From the NCBI GenBank assembly GCA_947470165.1, contig CANISN010000016.1:1-15083 (forward strand): a stretch of DNA of 15,083 bases, read 5' to 3'. Below the pieces are notes generated by a model that made no database searches, was not told the origin of the DNA, and saw only the letters and a program-made list of their open reading frames with translations. Shown here in pieces: positions 7,829-13,892 of this stretch (positions are counted from its first letter, which is position 1; every line of letters starts with the position of its first letter). Source of the DNA: Burkholderiaceae bacterium (GTDB taxonomy: Bacteria; Pseudomonadota; Gammaproteobacteria; Burkholderiales; Burkholderiaceae). The position numbers were made by a program, and so were the translations under genes.

Positions 7829-8683
7829 TTAACGAATCAAGCCAGCACTACGTCCTGCAGCCTCCAAACCTTTATAGTTTTCTGGTTTAGTGGGGATGTA
7901 TTTAGTAGCACGATTGAGGGTCAAGATTTCATTACCCTCTGGATTATTCATACTGAGATTAAGAAGGGCTGCAGTAATTTTCTCGCGCTGAGCAGCAGGC
8001 ATGTCTGCATGCACCGACCAATTGTAGTTAAAGTACGGCGGGGTTGTAAAAAATACATCGACCTTACTTGTATCGACTTTATTTTCTGCAACAAATTTAC
8101 GCCATACCGTTATATCTAACGCTGCCGCATCAACACGACCGCTAACAACCGATGCAATGGTTGCGTCGTGCGCTCCAGAGTAGGCTACACGTTTAAAGTC
8201 TTTATCTGGATCGATTCCAGCCTCTAGTAAAAAAGAGCGTGGCATTAAATGACCCGAAGTGCTGGACTGCGAACCAAAACTTACTTGCTTTCCTTTTAGA
8301 TCAGCAAGACGTTTGATACCAGAATTTGTTTGAGTTATGAATACTGACCGAAAATTAGTATCTTCTTCGCGCTGAGCAATTGGAATGATCTTTCCGCCAG
8401 AACGAATTTGAGCTTGTACGTAAGTAAAACCGCCAAACCATACAAGTTCAACCTGCTTGTTAACAAGCGCCTCTACTGCGGCAGGATAGTCGTTGACTGG
8501 AACAAAATCGACCTTAGTGCCTACCGTACGTTCCAGGTACTTGGTCAATGGGCCAAATTTACGTATCTGCTCGGTTGCAGCCTCTTCTGGAATAGTAGTG
8601 ACACGCAAGACAGTTTGGGCACCGAGGCCTAATGAAGCGCCAAAGAGCCAAAGGCAAAAGACTAATTTTAGATAATGTGTCAT
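7829..8683 (-). CDS. PhnD-like periplasmic binding protein, putative selenate/phosphonate-type
   Basis: This 284-residue secreted protein has a signal peptide (about 1-22, ending LGLGAQ) and is the substrate-capturing subunit of the ABC importer encoded next. The fold is PhnD-like: LRVTTIPEEAATEQIRKFGPL, then WFGGFTYVQAQ at about 82-92, SFGSQSSTSGHLMPRSFL at about 135-152 and AYSGAHDATIASVVSGRVDA at about 167-186. Classic PhnD proteins usually read more like LGPAAYV in the first pocket motif. The WFGGFTxVQA and REED motifs instead recall the TIGR family of putative selenate ABC transporter binding proteins, a family name that is itself a prediction. Phosphonate, phosphite, selenate or a related oxyanion are all possible. 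No C-P lyase, selD or phosphite dehydrogenase gene is in the window. The Shine-Dalgarno AAGGTG (8691-8696) is seven bases before the ATG. Confidence 0.88.
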   Translation of the reverse strand: MTHYLKLVFCLWLFGASLGLGAQTVLRVTTIPEEAATEQIRKFGPLTKYLERTVGTKVDFVPVNDYPAAVEALVNKQVELVWFGGFTYVQAQIRSGGKIIPIAQREEDTNFRSVFITQTNSGIKRLADLKGKQVSFGSQSSTSGHLMPRSFLLEAGIDPDKDFKRVAYSGAHDATIASVVSGRVDAAALDITVWRKFVAENKVDTSKVDVFFTTPPYFNYNWSVHADMPAAQREKITAALLNLSMNNPEGNEILTLNRATKYIPTKPENYKGLEAAGRSAGLIR

Positions 8684-8720
8684 GTATTTACACCTTAATA
8701 AGAATAAGTGGGAAATTGTA

Positions 8721-8792
8721 TAGAGGATTTAGAAAATAGGTGCGACCTCTAAGATCGCCGGTAAATCCCATAAATGTCTAGAGAATGTCGCA
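8721..8792 (-). promoter_or_regulatory. Candidate attenuator: competing stem-loops in the importer operon leader
   Basis: In transcript order, segment 1 (8792-8787 TGCGAC and 8783-8779 CTCTA) pairs with segment 2 (8751-8741, TAGAG then GTCGCA), giving 11 pairs with a three-base bulge. Segment 2 (TAGAGG, 8751-8746) can instead pair with segment 3 (CCTCTA, 8726-8721), six perfect pairs. Segment 3 (TAAATCC, 8731-8725) also pairs with GGATTTA (8768-8762) inside the short ORF. These structures exclude one another. There is no U-run after segment 3, so a classic intrinsic terminator is not evident. Control could act through Rho or RNA accessibility. Confidence 0.5.
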
Positions 8793-8802
8793 ATAAAATC
8801 AT
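8749..8802 (-). CDS. Putative leader peptide, 17 codons (MILLRHSLDIYGIYRRS)
   Basis: The ATG at 8802 follows a very strong Shine-Dalgarno (GGAGGA at 8811-8816, spacing eight). It opens a 17-codon frame ending in TAG at 8749-8751, 65 bases before the importer operon's first ATG. The peptide contains three Arg codons of the CGA/CGG type (positions 5, 15, 16) and two Tyr codons. The early codons (4-8) form one arm of a strong inverted repeat and the stop codon lies in the other arm, so ribosome position would decide which RNA structure forms. This is the arrangement of an attenuation leader. No homologue is recalled with certainty. Confidence 0.6.
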   Translation of the reverse strand: MILLRHSLDIYGIYRRS

Positions 8803-8810
8803 GCTAATTT

Positions 8811-8816
8811 TCCTCC
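8811..8816 (-). promoter_or_regulatory. Strong Shine-Dalgarno of the leader ORF
   Basis: GGAGGA lies eight bases before the ATG at 8802. It is the best ribosome-binding site seen in the window. It overlaps a small CTCC/GGAG hairpin (8814-8826, loop of five), which could partly mask it. Confidence 0.65.
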
Positions 8817-8841
8817 GAATTGGAGCGAACGATCAAAGGCC

Positions 8842-10008
8842 CTAGATTGCTCTATTTTCTTTAGGAAAAATAATTGCGCCAATTACGGTAAGTAAACTCA
8901 ATCCAGCAATAGCCTTTAGCATTAAATCAAAGCCATCTAGGTTATAGAGAATAGAAACCAATCCTACGGATAGTCCTGCGGCAGTAAATCCCAAAAAGTA
9001 TCTTGCCGCATAAGCGCGGCCCCTCCACTCATCAGCCGTATATTTGCCAAGCATCGTATCGTTTACTGTAACTTGTCCAAAAATACCGACAATAAACAAA
9101 ATCGCCAAAAAAATTAACAAATAATCACTCATTGATGAAGCCAAATAAAGCGTTGGAACAATCATGATGGCTAAGGGTAAGAATACTTTTTTAAGTGGGT
9201 ACTTATCTAGTAAGTTCCCAATGATGTATTGAGCCAGCGCTCCCGATAAGTAGACAAAAAAGGTAATACTTCCTAAAGTTGCTTTATTGGTTGTTAAGTT
9301 TAATAGCCTCTCTTGGAACAGTTTTGGTAAAGCGACAGTAATAGCATTAAAAGTGATAGAACTAGCGATGACTGTTATTACCAGTGATGCCATGACCCAA
9401 ATCATTACTGACTTTGATACCCTTGCAGAACTTACTGATGATTTTTTAACAATCTGATCAACTGAACTTGGAATGGATCGTAAAAATAAAAAACCAACAA
9501 CTAAGCAAATGGCTGCGGGCACAATAAACGCAATACGCCATCCCAAGTATTGAGTAATAACACCAGTAATGAGAGCGGAAGAAGCAACGCCGGCATTCCC
9601 CCACACACCATTGATGCCAATTTCTTTTCCTAATTTTTCAGCATTAGAAACAAGCATCGCAGTTCCAACTGGATGGTAAATGGAGGCTATCATACCCACC
9701 AATAAAAGCATCATGCCCAGCTGTAGCGGAGATTGAATAAAAGACACCCCAAGAAGAGCGAACCCCATACCAAAAAAGAAAATGGCCATCATGTTGTAAC
9801 GACTCCACTTATCGCCTAACCAACCTGTGAGCAATGATCCAGCTCCAAAGGCAATAAATCCAGGGGTAGCGTATGGAAGTAATTCTCCGTACTTCATATT
9901 AAAAGTAGGTGCAATAACAATCACTGCCGCAGCAAAGATCAGCATGGCGTAATGATCTATGAAATGAGCAAGATTAATATAGGCAATGATCTTTTTAGAT
10001 TGGCTCAT
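8842..10008 (-). CDS. MFS transporter, fosmidomycin-resistance (Fsr)-like
   Basis: This 388-residue protein has about 12 hydrophobic segments. The N-terminal HFIDHYAMLIFAAAVIVIAP, the MFS loop 2-3 motif GWLGDKWSR and ASIYHPVGTAM in span 4-5 are typical of the Fsr-like branch of the major facilitator superfamily. Members export small molecules by proton antiport; the actual substrate is unknown. I chose the ATG at 10008 because AGGGGA lies just upstream (about 10013-10018). A TTG at 10029 would add seven residues without support. It is followed closely by the leader of the ABC importer operon (41 bases to its start codon) and could be co-transcribed with it. Upstream lies the tRNA-like remnant, so it may be the first gene of the original chromosome beyond an inserted segment. 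Confidence 0.88.
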   Translation of the reverse strand: MSQSKKIIAYINLAHFIDHYAMLIFAAAVIVIAPTFNMKYGELLPYATPGFIAFGAGSLLTGWLGDKWSRYNMMAIFFFGMGFALLGVSFIQSPLQLGMMLLLVGMIASIYHPVGTAMLVSNAEKLGKEIGINGVWGNAGVASSALITGVITQYLGWRIAFIVPAAICLVVGFLFLRSIPSSVDQIVKKSSVSSARVSKSVMIWVMASLVITVIASSITFNAITVALPKLFQERLLNLTTNKATLGSITFFVYLSGALAQYIIGNLLDKYPLKKVFLPLAIMIVPTLYLASSMSDYLLIFLAILFIVGIFGQVTVNDTMLGKYTADEWRGRAYAARYFLGFTAAGLSVGLVSILYNLDGFDLMLKAIAGLSLLTVIGAIIFPKENRAI

Positions 10009-10165
10009 ATTCTTCCCCTTTTCTATCAATGCTCATATCTTAGCGTATATGGCCTTAGAACATATTTAGGCTACTCTTTAAAAGAGGCTTCTAGTACCTA
10101 ATACCCCAGCGCATAGAAGGTGGATCTCATTCTAGAAGTGTGTAAAGCATAGCCAGTCAGATCTG
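10009..10165. other. Intergenic region upstream of the MFS gene
   Basis: It holds the Shine-Dalgarno for the MFS gene, a 5-bp hairpin CTCTT/AAGAG at 10074-10086 without a U-run, and a perfect 7-bp inverted repeat (listed separately). I see no clear promoter. Confidence 0.4.
10088..10138. repeat. Inverted repeat CTTCTAG/CTAGAAG, 7 bp arms
   Basis: CTTCTAG at 10088-10094 and CTAGAAG at 10132-10138 are perfect complements separated by 37 bases. It lies about 30 bases from the tRNA-like remnant. It could be a protein-binding pair or chance. Confidence 0.3.
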
Positions 10166-10208
10166 TGACCTGCCAAGCATGATTCGAACATGCGATCTAC
10201 GGCTTAAG
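10166..10208 (-). other. tRNA 3'-fragment-like sequence (tRNA-Lys type), possible attachment site
   Basis: Read on the minus strand the segment follows tRNA numbering from position 34: anticodon-like CTT with AA, a five-base stem half GCCGT, variable loop AGATC, a perfect T-arm (stem GCATG/CATGC around the canonical loop TTCGAAT, 10193-10177), a seven-base acceptor half TTGGCAG, discriminator G, then TCA in place of CCA. There is no matching 5' half upstream, where a protein gene ends instead (its TAA lies in the anticodon-loop part). Integrases often cross over in the anticodon loop and leave such a 3' copy at the far end of an island. Confidence 0.45.
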
Positions 10209-10677
10209 CAAAAAACCCATGAGCACCTAATACTGAAATAAAGATGGTGAACAGACTTAACATCAGAATGATTGAATGCAATATTTGTGTTTTACGAAGG
10301 TTACCAAAGTTGCGTTCATCTTTAACGATACGGCCATGATCTTTGATGAAAAAAGGTTCAATTAAAAATAACGCTAGAATAAACATAAGCCAGATTAGTA
10401 GCATGGAATGCATCCAGAAATAACGAATTTGCATAAAGCGATCCCAGGCATCTAGCAGATGAATCATATAGAAGCCACTCAACCCAGCTAATATTACTAA
10501 AGCTCTTGCGACATAGGCAAAGCGATTTTCAATTAGATTAAATATGTAGTATTCATTACCTCTGAAAGATGAACTTCTGATTGCAGGGATAAGTATCATG
10601 GTGACAAACGCAACCCCACCCATCCAGAGCACAATACTGAGAATGTGAATTCCGCGAGCAATAGTAAGTGCGTTCAC
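10204..10677 (-). CDS. Four-span CopD-like integral membrane protein
   Basis: This 157-residue inner-membrane protein has four hydrophobic spans at about 5-30, 56-77, 88-110 and 131-152. The N-terminal ARGIHILSIVLWMGGVAFVT is typical of CopD-like/cytochrome b561-like four-helix proteins. His11, His73, His90 and His134 sit in or at the edge of spans and could bind heme or copper. It starts at GTG (10677); an in-frame TAG directly precedes it and the next Met is at residue 27. It follows nnrS by 31 bases and ends the nirK operon, suggesting a role in copper or heme handling for nitrite reduction or nitric oxide defence. That role is an inference from context. Its stop codon lies inside the tRNA-like fragment. 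Confidence 0.75.
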   Translation of the reverse strand: MNALTIARGIHILSIVLWMGGVAFVTMILIPAIRSSSFRGNEYYIFNLIENRFAYVARALVILAGLSGFYMIHLLDAWDRFMQIRYFWMHSMLLIWLMFILALFLIEPFFIKDHGRIVKDERNFGNLRKTQILHSIILMLSLFTIFISVLGAHGFFA

Positions 10678-10708
10678 CTAAATATTGAGATGCAATAGCG
10701 CATTTTAT

Positions 10709-11863
10709 TCAACCCGCCTTACCATCAGGCCTTGCCCTTGTAAGTAATGGGAGGTATTTAATAAGATATAAAGTAAAAACACTGATCCAGCAAACTCCAG
10801 CAGTCACTAAAAAAGGGTAAAACCAGGTATTTGGATTTGAATTGCCCAATAACCAGAAGAAGAGAGTGGCTTGAATACCCAAGTAGCAAATAATTTCAAT
10901 GGGCCCAGCAAGTAATGCTCTTCCAGTATGACCCAAAGCAGTTCTAGTAATCATGGCAATAATTAAGCCGCCAGTGGCGCCGATTCCAAAGACATGTAGA
11001 GCTGGATAGATATTCATCAATCCCAGGTCAGAGAGGCCGAGTAAAAAAAATCCAACTGATATCCATCCATATGAAAGATGCATGATCCATAGTAGCGGCT
11101 TACCTTTTGTTGATAGGGGTCTCCAACCCAACAACAAAACTAAATGTAATATGCCAATCACGAAACATGCGACAGCATTTAGCAAAGCGATTGGGTTAAA
11201 TATTTGCAGGAGAAATGTGAGTGCACTACCAAATATTGTTATCTTAGTGAGAATTAGACTGCGATTTTGCTTAAGTCCCGGACTAGCATTTGCAGTAAAG
11301 CTAGGGATAATTCGATTGCCAATCATGATTTCGACCATGACGATCAAATATAAAGCTGCAAATATGATCTGATTAATATCTAGCTTCAGATATCTAAGTA
11401 GCGTAAGGTAAAAAAGAGCATTGAGCAATCCTAAGATTATCAAAATGAATGGCAGAAAGAGATTGCGATACATTCGCGCTTTTATAATCAAGCGCCCTAT
11501 GATGATGGCGACTATCGGTAAAAAACAAATATCAATAACAATCAGCGGGGAGACAGTAAAGGCCCCTATTCTGGCGATAAACCATAGGGCAACTAAGAAC
11601 AATAGACTCCAACCTTTTGGCGTTTCTAGGCCAGTCCAGGCCCTCACTGCGGTAAGAGCAAAGCCGGTAATAACCGTAGTTGCAAAACCATAAATCATTT
11701 CATGGGCATGCCAAATCACGCCGGATATTTCATTAGAACTTCTGATGCCCATGTTCTGTAATTCTAGGAGCCATTCAAATACTGTGAAAATAGCCCAAAA
11801 AGAGGCAAGTAAATAAAATGGCCTAAATCCTAATGCTAATAAAGCTATTTTTTTGTCTGTCAT
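10709..11863 (-). CDS. nnrS: NnrS family membrane protein
   Basis: This 384-residue, roughly 12-span inner-membrane protein has the NnrS signatures LALGFRPFYLLASFW near the N-terminus, VIWHAHEMIYGFATTVITGFALTAVRAWTG at about 49-78, and a later span GATGGLIIAMITRTALGHTGR. NnrS proteins are heme- and copper-containing membrane proteins linked to nitric oxide tolerance and are usually under NNR/FNR-type or NsrR control. The ATG at 11863 is 18 bases after the preceding stop, with no strong ribosome-binding site. Its place directly behind a copper nitrite reductase, the enzyme that makes NO, fits a protective role. No frameshift or missing motif is seen. Confidence 0.9.
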   Translation of the reverse strand: MTDKKIALLALGFRPFYLLASFWAIFTVFEWLLELQNMGIRSSNEISGVIWHAHEMIYGFATTVITGFALTAVRAWTGLETPKGWSLLFLVALWFIARIGAFTVSPLIVIDICFLPIVAIIIGRLIIKARMYRNLFLPFILIILGLLNALFYLTLLRYLKLDINQIIFAALYLIVMVEIMIGNRIIPSFTANASPGLKQNRSLILTKITIFGSALTFLLQIFNPIALLNAVACFVIGILHLVLLLGWRPLSTKGKPLLWIMHLSYGWISVGFFLLGLSDLGLMNIYPALHVFGIGATGGLIIAMITRTALGHTGRALLAGPIEIICYLGIQATLFFWLLGNSNPNTWFYPFLVTAGVCWISVFTLYLIKYLPLLTRARPDGKAG

Positions 11864-11881
11864 GAATTGCTTAGCTAAAAA

Positions 11882-12298
11882 TTATTTATTTTTTGCTACT
11901 GCTAATTTTGGCATCAGCGATATGATTTCCAGAGGGAAGATGGATAATTTTTTTGTTTTCAACTTTTTATCAAGACCATCGAGTAGTGCTGGATAAGAGA
12001 TAAGGACTGGATTAAATGAGAGAGAAATGGATCCCGTCTCCAGAGAGATGCGACTAGTATTGGGATCTACCCCATTTATGCTACTTATTATTTTTTGAAT
12101 TTCCTGCTTAGAAGCAGCATTGACTACTAAAGGACCTTCAATACCAAAAAATGCAACGATGTGTTTCTCACTTACTGCTTTTGAAACAACGGTATGGTCA
12201 TATACAGCGGCTACCTTATCCTCAATGCAGTGACCGCAAGCTATTACTGATGATGTACTAACGAGTAATAGACTTGCAAGAAGATGAGCTGCTTTCAT
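11882..12298 (-). CDS. Exported small HMA-like protein with N-terminal CGHC, possible copper carrier for NirK
   Basis: This 138-residue protein has a signal sequence ending SSVIA, then CGHC at residues 21-24. VIAC also fits a lipobox, so Cys21 might be lipidated. Residues about 46-115 read like a beta-alpha-beta-beta-alpha-beta heavy-metal-associated domain (HIVAFFGIEG, IQKIISSINGVDPNTSRISLETGSISLSFNP, ALLDGLDKKL). The usual CxxC after the first strand is absent. The only cysteines are the CGHC placed before the domain. I chose the ATG at 12298, one base after the nirK stop, over a GTG at 12313 that overlaps nirK, because it gives a proper signal peptide. The tight coupling suggests a periplasmic role in delivering copper to NirK. 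I do not recognise a named family. Confidence 0.75.
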   Translation of the reverse strand: MKAAHLLASLLLVSTSSVIACGHCIEDKVAAVYDHTVVSKAVSEKHIVAFFGIEGPLVVNAASKQEIQKIISSINGVDPNTSRISLETGSISLSFNPVLISYPALLDGLDKKLKTKKLSIFPLEIISLMPKLAVAKNK

Positions 12299-12299
12299 C

Positions 12300-13736
12300 T
12301 TAATGGGCGCCACTAGCCTTTGTAGTACCAGCTGGTTGTGTATCTACCCAATGAAAGTATTTGAGGTATTGCTGTACTTCAGCGCTAGTCAGGTTTTGAT
12401 TAGGCATGGGAATATTGTTGTATTCCTTGAGCATGGCTTTAGCCTCAGGATCGCTAGCCAACATCTTTTCTGGATTCAAGAGCCAGTTAGTAATCCAAGC
12501 ATCATTGCGACGTTTTGTGAGATTGGCTAAGTCAGGACCTAATTTTTTACCTTGGCCAATTGAATGACAAGCTAAACATTTGCTTTCAAAATCCTGCTTA
12601 CCTTTTACTGCTAATGGGTCAGTAGGTGTGGCGGTAGCTCCCATATTGTGATGCTCTAAATCTTCACCCTGTTTTTTAGTTGGTGCTTCAGTGCTAATCA
12701 AGCCAATGGCACCAGAAGAGGCATTGGCAAAATGATGGTCTACCATGATGTATTTTCCAGCTTCAGGAATGATCATTTCGACGATAGCGGAGTTTGAGGA
12801 TCCAAGTAAGACAGTCTGCATGCCGCGGAACTGATTGTCGGGGTTCCCTTCCATCCAGACGCGATCAAAAATTGTACCTACTACGTGAAAACTCGAGGTC
12901 TTGCTGGGCCCTACGTTTAGAACAAAGAGTCGTACTTTTTCACCAGGTTTTGCAGCTAATGGATTTTTAACCATACCATTATGTTGTCCATTAAATACAG
13001 TGTAGTTTGGCATCGCCTTTTTTAGATTGTCAGTATCTAAAACATAGAGGGGTTGTCCCTCAATTTTTTTACCTGCAGGGTCTGGCTTTAAATAGAACTC
13101 GCTTTGAATGACCATGTATTCGCGGTCTGCTTTCGTAGGGTAGCCTTCTTTAGGCTCCACAATCACAGCACCATACATTCCGGAAGCAATATGTTCCAAA
13201 ATCATGGGAGTGCCACAGTGATACATAAAAACACCAGGGTAATTCACTGTGTAATCAAACTCAATTGTTTGGCCTGGAGCTACAGAGCGATATTTGTCTT
13301 GTGGTGAAACCATTGCAGAGTGAAAATCCATAGAATGCATCATCGGCGCACTCGTTAATTGCACTCCAGGCATCACTTCATCACTTCTGTTTGTCATACT
13401 AAAACGAATTTTGTCACCAACACGAGCACGAATAGTGGGCCCTGGTACTGAATCTCCAAATGTCCACGCTCCAAAGCGTACACCCGGAGCAATTTCAATA
13501 ATCTTATGGGTGGTGTCTAAACGAACCGTTTTAATCGGAGAGGGATCAAGAGGCTTTAGCTCACTTGTCATATTCAGTGAGACACCTTCAGCAAATGCTC
13601 CAGTATGACGTTCAGAGCTTATTTTTGCCGGCGTAGGCTTGAGATCCATCTTGCTAGTGTCGTAAGGGTCAGACTTGCCGCAAGCAAACAACAATGAAGC
13701 TAGTAGGCAGCAGAAGGCTAGGTTTCTCAATTTCAT
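12300..13736 (-). CDS. nirK: Copper-containing nitrite reductase fused to cytochrome c (lipoprotein)
   Basis: It reduces nitrite to nitric oxide outside the inner membrane. Starting at the ATG at 13736 (AGGGT four bases upstream) it has 478 residues with a lipoprotein signal LLFAC (Cys19). An ATG at 13769 would add 11 residues. In that numbering, HSMDFH supplies type-1 His134, catalytic Asp137 and type-2 His139. YHC gives type-2 His173 and type-1 Cys174, followed by type-1 His182 and Met187. SSFHVVG gives catalytic His284, and VDHH gives type-2 His334. All expected ligands are present. The spacing of seven residues between Cys and His, and SSFHVVGxIFDxVW, match the AniA-like class. From about 375 a cytochrome c domain follows: CLACH (387-391) and IPMP with Met444 as likely axial ligand. 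The same three-domain layout is known from Ralstonia pickettii NirK. It is the first gene of the operon. Confidence 0.95.
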   Translation of the reverse strand: MKLRNLAFCCLLASLLFACGKSDPYDTSKMDLKPTPAKISSERHTGAFAEGVSLNMTSELKPLDPSPIKTVRLDTTHKIIEIAPGVRFGAWTFGDSVPGPTIRARVGDKIRFSMTNRSDEVMPGVQLTSAPMMHSMDFHSAMVSPQDKYRSVAPGQTIEFDYTVNYPGVFMYHCGTPMILEHIASGMYGAVIVEPKEGYPTKADREYMVIQSEFYLKPDPAGKKIEGQPLYVLDTDNLKKAMPNYTVFNGQHNGMVKNPLAAKPGEKVRLFVLNVGPSKTSSFHVVGTIFDRVWMEGNPDNQFRGMQTVLLGSSNSAIVEMIIPEAGKYIMVDHHFANASSGAIGLISTEAPTKKQGEDLEHHNMGATATPTDPLAVKGKQDFESKCLACHSIGQGKKLGPDLANLTKRRNDAWITNWLLNPEKMLASDPEAKAMLKEYNNIPMPNQNLTSAEVQQYLKYFHWVDTQPAGTTKASGAH

Positions 13737-13841
13737 ATATACCCTATTTATTATTTTTATAATCATCAAACATCTTGTGACTGACCATATACAAGAAAGT
13801 AAGGAATAGCTCTACACAAATTTGATATAGCTTGTGATCAT

Positions 13842-13855
13842 TTGATCTAGATCAA
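13842..13855. promoter_or_regulatory. Perfect FNR/NNR-type operator TTGAT-CTAG-ATCAA
   Basis: The 14-base palindrome matches the FNR/ANR/DNR/NnrR consensus TTGAT-N4-ATCAA without mismatch. Its centre is 112 bases upstream of the nirK ATG and 38 bases past the end of the preceding gene. A candidate -10, TATATG at 13791-13786, would place the site near -70, a known class I distance. There is no good -35, as expected for an activator-dependent promoter. Low oxygen and/or nitric oxide would then turn on the operon. Confidence 0.8.
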
Positions 13856-13892
13856 GCTTTTAGCCCTTTAAATTGACTATGACCTCAACTAC

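Noticed and set aside
10074..10086. CTCTT-TAA-AAGAG hairpin as a terminator for the nirK operon
   Set aside because: The stem is short and AT-rich with a three-base loop, and there is no T-run on either side.
11082..11693. Two plus-strand frames of 90-96 codons inside nnrS
   Set aside because: They are antisense shadows of a well-supported membrane protein gene, with basic low-complexity translations.
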